This document shows positions 38,247-50,404 of a stretch of DNA of 64,000 nucleotides, piece after piece. The translations under genes were made by a program, and so were the position numbers. Location of the stretch: NCBI GenBank assembly GCA_029964075.1, contig CM057140.1, positions 4,172,643 through 4,236,642 on the forward strand, written 5' to 3'. The DNA is from Patiria pectinifera (taxonomy: Eukaryota; Echinodermata; Asteroidea; Valvatida; Asterinidae). Within the stretch, counting starts at the first letter, position 1, and each line of letters begins with the position of its first letter. The notes below the pieces were generated by a model that was not told the DNA's origin, made no database searches, and saw only the letters and a program-made list of their open reading frames with translations.

Positions 38247-38829
38247 TTAAAGGGTTCATTTAAGGTATTTTCTTAATGCAATCCTTGAAAATACATCTTC
38301 GTGTCCCTTTTAACTTTATCTGCAATTTTCGTTGAGCCATTTTCAAGGTTTTTTTGGTGCTTTTTTTGCTTTATGCTAAAATGCAAATTTTCACATTCAT
38401 GAGCAAAAGTGTGATGTCATTTTAGGCGGAAACCTTTATGTTACAGCTATTTGAGCACCAACAGTTGCCGGAATTTTGGACGTTTTGCTGTCGTACATTT
38501 TCTATTGTTTTGGTGATTCTTTGTTTCAATAAATGGCAGTAAGCCAAGTGCAAACTTTTCTCACAAATGTTTTCAATGAGCAATTATTCGGATACACAAT
38601 TTGAACAGAAAACCTCTTAACTGAACACTGTCTGCCTAAAATGACATCACAGCAACAGCGCCCTCAGTTGTCCGGAAAAAGCATTGCAGACAAAAAAATG
38701 TTTAAAGAAACGCACTTTTAAATAAAATTAACCAAAAAAGGTAGGTCTAATAGTTTTCATACATTAAAGAGGAGTAGAAAGTTGCACAAAATATGTTCCT
38801 AAGTAGAATTCATGTCATGATCCCTTTAA
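38247..38829. mobile_element. Putative TTAA-bounded element (583 bp)
   Basis: The left border TTAAAGGGTTCAT matches the inverted right border TTAAAGGGATCAT at 12 of 13 bases, with TTAA at both ends. Inside, a perfect 16-bp inverted repeat (TGATGTCATTTTAGGC at 38412-38427, its complement at 38634-38649) encloses about 206 bases. A CTCF-like core in minus orientation lies at 38657-38666. There is no transposase frame. The borders resemble the 523-bp family, but the interior is different, so this would be a second TTAA family. It is called from one copy only. Confidence 0.55.
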
Positions 38830-41800
38830 GTTTGGTCGTACCCTAAATCATCGGATTTGATGATCGTGAAGAAATACCAGGGATTTCATGTCTATCGAAC
38901 TCTTCTGATGCCAAATTTGGAGCCAAAGCCGAGAAGCCGATGCCGAGGTTTGGAGCACCCCTTCGCACAACAATTTCTCTCCAAGACTAGGCTATAGCAT
39001 CGGTGACCGAGCACATACTTAGCCACATGCCGCCTCCCAACCTCCATATTTCAGCCCATGCACCTATGCACCGACACTAGCAGCTAATGGCCCATGTCGT
39101 CATTATGTCCCTATGCGGCCTGCTGCAGACCGTCTCTACTTAAATCCAGAAATGGGGGTCATTTGAGTTCGGTATTGCAGCTGTGACCGAGTTCTGGACC
39201 GTGTAGGTTCAGTATGAGCCGGTCTGAAAGACGTACTGAAAACAACATGCAATACCTACACATGAATAATATCAGGACCACTTAAGAACCTTGCCTTTCA
39301 CAACAAATTGTAATACAGTAGTTTAAATAGGAAAGTTGAACATTTATATTTTTAAATGTTCGCATTAATGGCAGGGGTTTGGTTGTGCGGCTGGTAAGTG
39401 ACTGTTACGATACAAAGTAAAATACGTTGCTCTGCGAGTACTCGTGAGTCAGCGCCATCTTTGCGCGATCTGCATGCAAAGGAACGACAGAGGGCGCTAT
39501 GGCGCTCGACAGTGGCGCCGAAACGCGGTAAACTGGGGTGATTGGGAGGTATCATATAATTTTGCATTGAAAGAGTATCGTCACAGTCCTCGTTTAATGG
39601 TAAACTTCCAAAAATGGTAACAACGACACAATCCCTTGCTCGATCGGTCAAAAGGGAAGCTTACTGGCAAGCTCAACTAATTCATTGGATTCTTACGTAT
39701 TATTGCAACCTGCATTGTGAAGACGCCACAAATTCTATGTTGTTGCATATGCAACCTCGTTTTCGTTTCCAATATGGCGGTTGATGCAGATAGTAAATGA
39801 GATACGAAATTTATAAACAGTCGGATAAACACTTCTAAGGGATGTAAAGACAATAAGTCTTCCACCTTCCATATTTAAGCATTATATTTTTTCCTGTGGA
39901 CTGATTTATGTACAGACACGTCACACACCACAGAGAGGCTGTCAACCGCAATACCTACTGCAAGGTCAAAGGTCAACGATCGCTGATGGAAAGGCCTTTT
40001 CCAAAAAACCAAATCTGAAAAGAAGAGGACAAAATCGCACCACACATGCAGTGTTTGCCCAGGGGGAGCTGATAGGTACGGTAAACGGGGACGTTTACGA
40101 GTGATGTCACTGCCAATTAGGCTTTCCTTCGAACCTGTAAGCAACACTGAACGTTTCCTGTCGCCGACTTGGTACCCCCCGGGGACTGGCCCAGCCACCG
40201 AAGGGGACTAGGGGCTAATTTTTCTCAAATTGGGTAGCTCCGGGGGAAGCTAGTCCTCGAACGAGGAAAGAAATGCGGCACAGCTTGGGTTTCATCGCTC
40301 TTATTGGCAAATACGAAATGCGATCTATGAAGGCAGTGGCAGTCTGACAGTGCTCCACTCTCATCTCCTCACGTTCTCTCTTTCTCTGTTTCTGTCTCCG
40401 AGTCAAGGAATCCGAGCAGGAGGTATACGGAACTGACAAAATGCACAAACTAGGGATTGAAGACTCCTCGGCAACAGGGGAAATGGGCTTAGGTTCCGAC
40501 AACGGATACTCATAAAAAGCTTCGAGAGTATTTGGCACCCGGAATAATACTCAGGATCGAGAGGGGCATTGATTGTAGTTTATTGGAGCGATGGAGCACG
40601 TTATAAGAACATCTATCAGTTTAGTTCCGTTTTTTTTTAACGAAAAGTAAGCTTGTCGTTTGCATACCTCCAATTGGAAGTTATAGCGTCATTGATAAGG
40701 ATACAATAACGAATACCACATAAATTCAAAAGTGATATACCAATAGATGACATGGATAAGGAACAAATGAAAGAATCAATACAATATTAAGCTAAGCTAA
40801 ACATCAAAGTATTGATGTCCAAACGACAACATGGGTTTTTCATGGATTGAACACAAATACCATAATTGACGATTCTTGAAGCCCTTTTGAAAGAAACGAC
40901 AGTATTCAAAAGTCAGCCCCAGTTTTAGCCATAATATTTTTAGGACTTTCATGAGCTATATGATAGAATTGATGCAAGTTCATCTTTTTCACACAATTTC
41001 AAGAATCACTTTTCTCCAGTTTTTCTATTACTTGTATTTGTATTCCTCTTCGGTTATAATATAACCAAATATTATTTGCTAAAGGGAGAGAAGTAGTGGG
41101 GGGGGGTGGAACAAGAATTGTTCTTAGGGTGTAGTTTACTCAAGGTAATCACCTTACCGAAGAAAAAACAACACACACACACAGAAAACCCACTTGATGA
41201 TTAAACGCTATAGATATACAGCAATGAAACACGTCTGTGGATAGCTCGTCTGGTTTTACTTGAAGCAACTCGTCCTGCGAAATACTCAGACTAATTCCTT
41301 CCAAATACAATTCCACTCGAAAAAGATCGACAAAGAAAGATTAAAAAAACGATCGGGACTCGACCACGGGGCAAAAGCAAAACGCTCACTGCCGACACTG
41401 CGCGCCGATTTCCGGCCTATCCTCAACGGACGTCGCCCGCCTAATTCCCCTAACACTGTTTTCATACCCTGGGCTAATTCTCGGCCGTTTCTCTTTTGGC
41501 CAAGGTAGCGAAAAATCATTAATTCCGGTAAATTAGAGTCATGATTGCTCGAATAAATACGATATTTCCGCGCCACTGCGTACGTTTTTGCTGCCGGCAA
41601 TATGTCTCCGCTAGGTCTCTTTTTCCCCTTCTTTTTTTAAACGATCATTGCTCGTAAAATGGCAAACTGGAGGGGGGGACGGACGGAAAATGAGTCTGGA
41701 TATGGATAGGTTTAGAGAACCCACAACGGAAATAGAGGAGGCAAGCTGAGTGTGAGGACATGAGGAAATCACTCGAGAATACTTGAGAGACAAATGGAAT

Positions 41801-43473
41801 AGAAAATAATTTGACACAATAAACCAACAAAGTAAAACTAGAATATTGGAGGGCAATGGGGACAGTAGCAAAATTACGCTGATGCGCCGACACATCAGAT
41901 CTACAAAAGATATACAACAAAACATTACAAAGTCAGAACAACTTGAAACACAACAGTCCTAAAAAAATGCCTTTATACTAATAATAAATATGGCTTCTGT
42001 TCAACCTATTACAAATAGGCCTACCTTTTTGGAATGAGGAAACGATAGATGTTTACCAATGCCAAATACACAATATACAACAGTAAAAAAGAAAACACAA
42101 CGAACGGACAGAACTAGGACGATATTTACTATTTACTATTTTATTTCTCGGGAATAAATCAACAAATACATGTAAACAAATGACTAAAGTTACAACACAA
42201 AAAATCCCAAAAGCTTTAGATACATAAACAACGATATGCCAACTGCAGACCAACATCAGAATCATGTACACATAACGCATACCTTTACAAGGACTTTCCA
42301 CATCAAATACTGATAATGTTGAACGGAGTTACAAAGTGATCAGGCGTGATCAACTTTCGATTTAAATAATCAGTTCTCATTTTATTAAAACACTGCTCGG
42401 TTACAAAAGGTTGCCATTTCGATGAATACGATTATGCCTTTATCTAAACCTAAATTCTTCGTCAAATTCATATTGCTGATTGGTTTTTGAAAGCAATTAA
42501 AGGGAAAATGCAGATATTTTAATGTGCAGATATAATTATGGCTGTCAATTTCCAGAGAGCCCAGTCTTTTGCCCCGATCCGACTGTATTTTCTAGCGATG
42601 TGTCATCCTTCCACTTGCGCCCGAGTCACCCGGCAATAAACCGGTCGCTTTCTGCAGCGAGGGGACGTAGCCACTAAAACTCCCATCAGAACCACATGGA
42701 GTACATAGCCGGGGGAGCACTAGGCTGTTATTGTATGAATATGACTATTGGGGACAGGCAAAAGGGGCAATAACACGCACCGACCGCGCTCAACAATTTC
42801 CCCTCAACCCAGTGAAGAAAAAACCCTCTCTACTCCTCGACTTGTGTTTCCACGCGCCAGGGCCTCTAAAATCAACAGAATAACACTGTGTATCTTTTTT
42901 TGCGTGTGTGTGTTATTTTATGTGTGGTTTCATCTCCAACAAGTCAAGTTTAATACGAGGCATTCTGTGATTAACGCCGGCATGGACTCGGGCGATCTGG
43001 CTTCAATTCGCGCTCTCTCTTTAACCCGATCATGACAGAAGACAAAACGATTTTGTTTCGCGCTACGCTACACTCATCAACAGGTAAAGTGCGATCTGAA
43101 GTGCGTGAATTTTCTTTTAATAAAAAAACTGCTCCCGGCAAAATGGTTTGGTTTTAAACTGAGAAATGTAAGAAATAGAATGGTTTTTTCTTTCGTGGCC
43201 ATGGTGTCTGAGTCAATTTTGATATTTTTCTTTCAATCGAGTGTTTCGCATGCGCATTCCAGTGATAATCAACTTAACAGTATTCAAATCAGACTTTCAG
43301 AATAGATTTTATAAGATCTGACTGAAGTGGAGCACAGCATACAGCAATACTACAGACTTCGATTGTGACTAACGTTGTCCTAATTTATCAACAATAGACG
43401 ATACTAAATTATGGTTGAAAACGGACATTTAAGAAACACACAAAATAATTACACATGACTCACATATATGTAT
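38830..43473. other. No gene recognised
   Basis: Over 4.6 kb without a supported exon. The stretch 40200-40550 and the stretch 42540-43030 are GC-balanced, carry CpGs and lack simple repeats, so they are candidates for regulatory DNA. A CTCF-like core CAGAGGGCGCT lies at 39488-39498. A G-run is at about 41098-41106. The frames at 41260-41600 overlap on opposite strands and have no motif. Confidence 0.5.
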
Positions 43474-43900
43474 TTAAATGTAAAATACATTTGCAATCAT
43501 TTGCAAACATAACTACCAAGTTATTATGAAAATACCTTTTTGTAACAATTTCCAGCGATGGTCGGCTGCACATTGTTGGAAAAACTGAATTTTCAAACAC
43601 TGCCCTCAATTTACCTAATTTAGTTAGTCCAAATTTTGCTTGCAATCGGTAACACATCCGTGAATGGGTGCAAACCAGTTAGTCTGGTTCCCTGACCTGA
43701 AAAATTCCCCGAGGTGTAATTATTGCTCCGTTTCGTCGGAAGTAGGTTAGGGAACCAAACAACAAGAACAGCATGTTATTTTTTTTTAGAATCTGTGAAC
43801 ACAACACTTTTTACCGATCAGTGTAACAAAATTTGCTAACCCCTAAATCCATCAATTTCTGAAAATTACAGCAAAAGCGAAGGTTGAATATTACCTTTAA
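43474..43900. mobile_element. TTAA-family MITE, copy 2 (internally deleted)
   Basis: Bounded by TTAA at 43474-43477 and 43897-43900. It lacks about 90 bases in the left half compared with the copy at 45.0 kb (the part with GGCACCTGGTG). The central palindrome is eroded (43552-43579). It keeps AGTCTGGTTCCCTGACC at 43681 and a right end CTGAAAATTACAGCAAAAGC. Confidence 0.82.
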
Positions 43901-45045
43901 GGACGTTAAGTTTCCCCACAAAGCAAAATGTTAAAAGTAAAGGCGTTCAACTTTTTAAATATTGAAGTAATGAACAAGAGTTACAGCAAAAATATTTTTC
44001 GAGGTTGTCACAAGAATCGAAACTGAAAGAAACAAGACAGAGATTACCTAATTATATTCAGTTGTCATTACCGTACTTTGTATTTGGTAATCTTAAATCA
44101 CACTGAGTCAATGGCACGAGACACAGATTCAAGTTTTCTCGCTCTCAAGGGAATAAGCAGATGTGGCGCAACACCTCCATAAAAAAAATGGGGCGAAAAA
44201 CTTAGTCTTTCATCTTCTGACATGCATTGCCTGCAATTCCTGCATCTCGCCTCTTGACATGGCCCAGTTATATCAATCGAAGAAAAGTAAACAAAGACGC
44301 CAGAGCACGCTGAGACTGCAGCGAAGAAGCAGCAGCGGCGGTGACGTAGGCCGGGCTCGCAGAGTCAGTGACCCGATGAGTTGACGCTATATTCGGTACT
44401 GGACAAGATAAGACGAGAGCTTCCCATATGTAGGCAGCAAATACTACGTCCATGGACGTGATTAGAATGAGCATCTTCTCGTTGAGGGTTACGACTATTT
44501 CCGAGTCATCTGCTGCTATTTTGTTTTACCATTCCTTTGAAAATAAGGATTATTTCTTTTCATTTAATCTACGTTTTTATCATCATAATTTATCAAACTC
44601 TCACGTCCACGAGGCCGAATTGCAGTTCAATGTACAATTCATTAAAAGTTTAAAAGTTATCACACTAACGTTAATTACAAAACCTTAAAATAGATATTAT
44701 TAGATATAAAAATTACACTAGTGGTTTAAGAACAACAATACTATACAGCGGTAAGACCAACCCCAGAACCATTCCAGTCAAGCCCTACACCCGAAGAAAA
44801 ACCCAAAGATGAAATTATAGGTATATAAGCTAAAAAAGAAGGTTTTAGCAGATAAACATAATCATGTAAACAATAAGATTGGAATAATTTTGGGTTTCTT
44901 GTATTCAATTAAAGTCAAGTGGACAAGGATGCAGCAATCTGATGTAACAACGCTAAAAAGATTTAAAGGAGGAAACTGCGTGATATGACCGGACTGACGG
45001 AGTAAATCTTACCACAAAGCAACGCTAAATATTGTTCATTATACC
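43901..45045. other. No gene recognised
   Basis: No supported exon or RNA gene. The short frames at 44163-44688 have no recognisable domain. Confidence 0.5.
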
Positions 45046-45568
45046 TTAAAGGGAAAATACAACATTTGCAAACATCGAAAAATAAAACTACCAAGTTTTT
45101 ACGAAATACCTTACTAGGATGTTGGTAAATGACAGTCTGAAGTATCCTGTAAAATTATGGCACCTGGTGTCAAGTCATTTTCAAGAAAATGTTATTTTTG
45201 TATACATTTCCAACGATGGTCGGCCGACCACCGTTGGAAAAACCTAACTATTTTTTCAACTACAGCTCCAAATTTACAATTTTTTTCCAGTCCAAATTTT
45301 GTTTGCTATTGGTAACATGTTCTTGAACGGGTGCAGGCCAGCTAGACTGGCTCCCTTACCTTACAATTTTCCGACATCTATAAATTGATCCATTTTATCT
45401 TTAGTGGAGTCAGGGAACCAGACTACTTAAACATTTTTTTTTCAAGCATTTTCGAACACAAAACTTCAAACATGTCAGTTAAACAATATCTTGATCTATT
45501 ATACTTACCCCTCAAATAGTTCATTTCTGAAAATTACAGCAAAAGCCAATGATGTACATTCCCTTTAA
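45046..45568. mobile_element. TTAA-family MITE, copy 3 (full length)
   Basis: A 523-bp copy with TTAA at both borders (45046-45049, 45565-45568), inverted ends TTAAAGGGAAAATACAACAT and TTAAAGGGAATGTACATCAT, a near-perfect central palindrome at 45210-45237 with core TGGTCGGCCGACCA, and a pair of inverted motifs (AGACTGGCTCCCTTACC near 45353 and GTCAGGGAACCAGACT near 45408). It has the same order of parts as the copy at 54.6 kb, so I take these two as reference copies. No open frame of note. Confidence 0.88.
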
Positions 45569-46097
45569 AGCCATTTTACAATGCCGACAGCCCTCACAAA
45601 TTCTCTATTGCATTTTCTTTACCAGTCATATTACATCTGCTTCTTTTTCTAAAGCGTATTTTTTTCGTTAAAAGGGCGATACATCGGTTTTTGACAGTGG
45701 TGAATCTACCATTTTTGTTAAGGTTAATTTAAGGAAAAAGAGCACACTGGTATTATGTGTGCCATGAATGTTCCAATCGGTCATGAGTGTGTCTTTCATT
45801 TAAATTTCTCTGAAAATGAAAAAAAAAAAGTAGTCGATTTTTTAACAGGTGTGCTTAACTCAAGGGCTGCACTGCATACGATAAAACCATGCCTTGGTAC
45901 GATTCGACATGCACACACGGCGTAATGCAATGAATGTTCACATTGGTCATGATTACAAGGGGACCCACACGCCTTTGTCAAAATCACATCAGATTTGACG
46001 GCTGTTTTATGTCTCAAAGCCTAAGAAATGAGACATAATTTGGTCTGCACCGGGACATCAACATTTACAATTGTCATCCGAAGATAGGTGACTGCTA
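45569..46097. other. No gene recognised; short direct repeat
   Basis: No exon supported. A 23-bp imperfect direct repeat (ATGAATGTTC then ATYGGTCATGA) occurs at 45764-45786 and 45930-45952. Confidence 0.5.
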
Positions 46098-46237
46098 TAG
46101 ACCTTATCCGTGGCGGCCATCTTGGAGGGGCATCTTTTGTTATTTTTAATTCAGTAACAATTGATGTCAAAAGGTTTATTCATGCACATCCCAGCAAAAC
46201 AATGGCATTGCCCTCTAAGATGCTACGCATAAGGTTC
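46098..46237. mobile_element. Small MITE with CCATCTT ends, copy 3
   Basis: Inverted relative to the other two copies. It begins TAGACCTTATCCGTGGCGGC followed by CATCTTGGAGGGGC and ends GGCATTGCCCTCTAAGATGC then TACGCATAAGGTT. The interior GCACATCCCAGCAAAACAA is the complement of the GGGATATGCA segment of the others. The two ends are closest to each other in this copy, so it best shows the terminal inverted repeat (about 30 bases). Confidence 0.8.
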
Positions 46238-46999
46238 AAACCAAAAAATAACAAATAAATAATCATTCAAGCGATACAAAAAAAATACGTTCCTTCTACT
46301 ATCTCTTTAGGTAGCTGAGTCGAAGTTTCGATCCAAAACTACATCAATGGTATTGCAATCTAAAAGATTTTATTTTTTTGCAGCAGAACAAATACAGGTA
46401 AGTATTACAATTACAAATATTGAGCTGTGATGCGCAACGTTAGTTCATGGTTTTAGCAGTGACAAGGTGGTTCCGCGGTGAGAATGCACCTTTTATGGTA
46501 TCGTCTCCCGATGTATTTCTCCTGGATTAATAATCAACTAATAACGATACTAATCACCTCGTGAATTGATCAAGACAAGGTCGGTGGACACCCATGGGTT
46601 CTTGTGATCTCTAGTTCCCCACCCTGTTTGTCCCCCCCCCCATACATACACCGGACTGCGCCTATATTTACAATGGCCGTGCAGGCGGCTCTCTTATCGC
46701 CTTGCCAATCTGCCTGCGAACCCGTAAAAATGAAAATAAATTCCACCTTGTGGAGAGAAGGCTGGGGCCGGTGACAAGGCAAACAAAGTGGAGTGCATCA
46801 GGGGGAAAGAAAGAGCGTGAGGATAGGAGCCGACCGGAATTAGCCGGAATCAGCGCTCCGTGCTGGGCTGCTCAAAAGGGGAAGACCGGAAAAATCTCCA
46901 AGATTAAACAGCCGCATTGGTAAAAACTATATAAACATTAATCATGAACTTTGACCTGAATTCCCTGCTTTTCTGGCAATTTTATAATGTCCTTAAACT
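46238..46999. other. No gene recognised
   Basis: No supported exon. A 14-base segment at 46384-46397 lies between a strong-looking splice acceptor (TTATTTTTTTGCAG) and donor (GTAAGT), described as a finding. Confidence 0.45.
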
Positions 47000-47510
47000 T
47001 TAAAGGTCATAAACATGTACACAACAACATTTGCTTTTGTTGTAATTTTCAATAATGGATGGATTTGGGGGTAAGTATTGTACAGTTTTGTTTTCATGCT
47101 AGAAAAACCAAGAAATAAATGCTATTCTTGTATCCTGGTTTCCTGACCCTATACTTCAGACGAAACACAGCAATTTACAGACCTCAGGGAATGGTCAGTT
47201 CAGGGAACCAGACTAGCTGGCTTGCACCCGTTCACGGATGGGTAACCGAACTAAATGTAGACTGAATTTGGAAAATTGGGGCTGCAGTGTTAAAAAAAAA
47301 ATCAGTTTTTTCAAATATGGTCGGCCGACCATCGTTGGAAATTGATACAAATCTTCCACTTTTCTTGAAAATTACAGCACACCAGGTACCATGATTTCAC
47401 AGGATGCTTCAGACCATTAATCACTCGCAGTAAAGATATATCATGTTATTAAGATATATCATAATATTGTATTTTAGTGGTTTTGTTACTTGGATGTTTG
47501 CAAATGCGAG
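47000..47510. mobile_element. TTAA-family MITE, copy 4 (inverted, decayed end)
   Basis: Reverse orientation relative to copies 1, 3 and 5. It starts at TTAA (47000-47003) with AACATTTGCTTTTGTTGTAA and contains TTCAGGGAACCAGACT near 47202. The palindrome core TGGTCGGCCGACCA lies near 47318-47331, followed by CCAGGTACCATGATTTCACA. The far end reaches GGATGTTTGCAAATG near 47506, but the terminal bases are lost or mutated. A short TATATCAT duplication sits near 47435-47465. Confidence 0.78.
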
Positions 47511-49528
47511 ATAATCCAGGTTTGTTTCTTCTTAAATGCATGTAAACTAGGTGTGCATTTTAAACGTTATGAGCAATAGTCATTTTGGTAATTGAAAAAT
47601 TAGAGATAGCAAATGTGAATGATTGAAATTCGAATTGAAACGGTCGACTCAGGCCTACAACTCTTACGAGTAAATGTTTAATCCAATTTGCCAATGAAAT
47701 ATTCAGCCGTGATTAAATAAATCAAACTTGTCGGGGGAAATGCGGTTATTGTTTAATACGAAACAGCCGTCGGGGCGCATGCCAACGACCGGTATACGGT
47801 CCACGTTGCAGGATTATTTGGGAGTTCTCATTGATTGATGTTGCTGTCAATTCGCAGCGTAGCGGCACTACTGCCCATCTGCAGCGATATTTGGGGGTGC
47901 TCCTTAAGAGCCCCAGGGTCCGGAGGGAGGGTGGGATCGTGCCGAAACGGGTCCCTCGCGAGCCCCGTGCATGACGGGGAAGGAATTGTTTGGTATAGAG
48001 TGGGGTGAATTGACTGCTGGGGCACCTAGGGAGCCAGCAACTGCAGTGTTAAATTGCGGTCCCGAGGTAAAAGCCTGCTGCGATTAACATAATTATTACT
48101 GTCAACGTCGGTAAGAACCCACACATGCAGTTAAATATCGCAAATCTGACATAGTTTTAAGACAATTCCTACTAAGGTATCCCTGTTGTTCACAGCAAAC
48201 ATCCACTAAAGTGTCTAAAGGCCCAACCACTAACAATCCCTACCTACCAAAGTGATCTCCCAACACGCCATAGTGAAGTTTCAAGAACGTCCGGGGTTAT
48301 AGTTACGCACTCTCTATTCAGATCCACGGGGGCATGTCTACTCAATCAACACGTCAAACGCATGTATACATTGTACAGCGCAATCCTCCGAACATTAAGA
48401 CTCAGAACTCCCCATACAATACCCACCATTATTTCAAGCAATATCGTTAATCGCTTTAATTCACTGATATGGATAATTAGGCCTACATAAACTGCCCATT
48501 TGCGTTGCCAAATAGAATGCTTTTAAACAAGATCGTTAATAAATAATGATTTATTTGTTTTATTGTGCTTTTTGGCAAATTTGTTTCTCTCAGACTTTGA
48601 ACAGCAGTATCTCTATGAAAAACAGTCCAAAACGTATCGCTATTACGCAAAACATAGCGTTCATGATGAAAAAAATGTGCCAAAATTTCTTCACCAGGGT
48701 TGGCCACGCCCACTTGGGGTCAACATGCAAATTGAGTTCAAAGTAATGCATTAGTATATAAACTTTACGACTCCACCCAGTTAGCGGGTGCCGCGCGAAG
48801 CACGGCATCCTGCTACTTTCACAAAAAGACTGCATCATTTGCAACGTACAAGCATCACATTGTCTTGTTTGAACTAAAAACTCAAACTTACAATTGTCGT
48901 TCAAAAATAGCGTGCAATAGTTATTTATCAGCTTCATTCCTCTGAGTGTTAACTTTAATTTCACTTTACGGAGTCGAAAATTGATTACTGTTTTAACAGT
49001 TACATGTGGTAAATCTGCACCAACACCCTACGGCTATTGTGTATATAGGTACGGAAATGGCGCCACTCACTATACGGACGGCACTTTAATTCGGCCGGGT
49101 CCTTGTGATGCATCGGCCCTGCCATGCTCGTTCCGGGGCCATTGTCCGTTGATCCACATTGTCGTTTTGCAATCATCAATGGTCACAAATGCACTTAGTC
49201 TAATCACAAGGGTTTCAGTAAAAAAAATAAAAATATGGACCCATTTAAGCGCAAGATTTTTAGCCAAATTAATGTTGCAAGCAGCTGATGTCTCAGCGAA
49301 AGCCTTTGAAAAGAAGTCAATTTTGAGGCTGAGAACATACAGGAATTCGGAACGCGTACAAAGGACTTTCCATGTTTAGTTTTGTGGATGTTTTATTTAT
49401 TAAATAAAAATGTGCAACGAAGATTAACAAAGGGGAATGTTTTACATTCTTGAAACTTAGAACTAAACTGAAATACAAATTCAAGTTGTAACGTTCGTAA
49501 TCGTCCAGCAACGAACAAGTAGCATAGA
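47511..49528. other. No gene recognised; includes a repeat-like patch
   Basis: No supported exon. About 47690-47960 is GC-balanced and carries the HOX/PBX/MEIS-type site described separately. The segment 48540-48965 looks like a dispersed repeat, with a small hairpin TGCCGCGCGAAGCACGGCA at 48788-48806, but I find no second copy in this window. The 124-codon minus-strand frame across it has no domain. Confidence 0.45.
47832..47849 (+). promoter_or_regulatory. PBX/HOX site with adjacent MEIS-type site
   Basis: TGATTGAT (47832-47839), the classical PBX-HOX heterodimer octamer, is followed after four bases by CTGTCA (47844-47849), the complement of the MEIS/PREP hexamer TGACAG. Paired sites of this kind are known from HOX-responsive enhancers. 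The surrounding 250 bases are free of simple repeats. Whether any gene here is regulated is unknown. Confidence 0.3.
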
Positions 49529-49736
49529 TTCAATTCAAATTCAAATTCAAATTCAAATTCAAATTCAAATTCAAATTCAAATTCAAACTCAAACTCAAAC
49601 TCAAACTCAAACTCAAACTCAAATTCAAATTCAAATTCAAATTCAAATTTAAATTTAAATTTAAATTCACATTCACATTCACATTCACATTCACATTCAA
49701 AATTCAAATTCAATTCAATTCAATTCAAATTTAATA
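49529..49736. repeat. Hexanucleotide array with block-wise variants
   Basis: Roughly 34 hexamers, all variants of CAAATT. Blocks follow one another: CAAATT units, then CAAACT units, CAAATT again, TAAATT units, and CACATT units, ending in CAATT-type irregular units. The minus strand stays open and yields Phe-Glu and Cys-Glu repeats, which are artefacts. Confidence 0.95.
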
Positions 49737-49762
49737 ACGTGAAAATATATTCACGATGACTT

Positions 49763-49990
49763 ATGTGGGGCGCTGCGGTCCACTGCTTACGGCGTTCGAC
49801 TCATGTGCCTCGGCACGTGGGTTCTAACCCTGACGGGAAACATGGTGCTTGTGTTCTTGGGCAAGACACTTTACTACGATTACCTCTCTCCACCCAGGAG
49901 TATAAATGCGTACAAGTGAAGGTAGAGACCAGATTGCGCTGATCTGGAGCTGCTGCAGAAAAAGTCTCATTCCCGATGAACAGGGATAAT
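49763..49990 (+). mobile_element. tRNA-derived SINE (SINE D)
   Basis: The head contains a tRNA-like GGCGTTCGACTCATGTGCC (Met-like loop) and a mutated B box GGTTCTAACCC near 49829. The body shares TTCTTGGGCAAGACACTTTA and CCACCCAGGAGTATAAATGC with the split SINE at 27.6-28.1 kb. After that the two diverge: this copy continues with GGTAGAGACCAGATTGCGC and ends near an A/T-rich stretch. The mutated B box suggests an inactive copy. It lies just downstream of the hexanucleotide array. Confidence 0.75.
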
Positions 49991-50404
49991 AATTATAAAT
50001 CGCTATAAACAGTTAAGCACCCCATTTTTACTATGATTCTTGCTCAATCTGCAAATTAACGGAAAAGAATGTTACAAAAGATTCTCAATCATATGAAAAT
50101 TGCCTTCTGTTGCATGTCCTATCCAACTGTTCACGAGATCTGTCCCAAAATAAGTGCATTACTCAGACTAATTATAATCTTATTTGGCCGGCGAAACAAG
50201 TCATCTCGTGCCGGGCACAAAGGGCGTAATGCCCGCTCAACGGCACCTTTGCATCTCTCCAATCGAATTAGCAATTCATTGTCTTTCGTCTAATCGGAGA
50301 TAATTGAGGAAATGACGAACGGTAAGCCGTGGCAAGCTCATCAGAAACCACGTAACAAATTAACTGTTAAACTATGGTTCAAAGGTTAGATGCGTGCGCT
50401 CGCT
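49991..50404. other. No gene recognised
   Basis: No supported exon or RNA gene. Confidence 0.5.

Noticed and set aside
42497-42512. TTAAAGGGAAAATGCA, like one end of the TTAA family
   Set aside because: No inverted partner end or interior sequence of the family follows, so it is at most a solo remnant.
48540-48965. Transposon with a 124-codon frame and GC hairpin
   Set aside because: No second copy, inverted ends or domain visible here; left as repeat-like sequence.
49393-49713. Phe-Glu/Cys-Glu repeat frame
   Set aside because: Translation of the hexanucleotide array.
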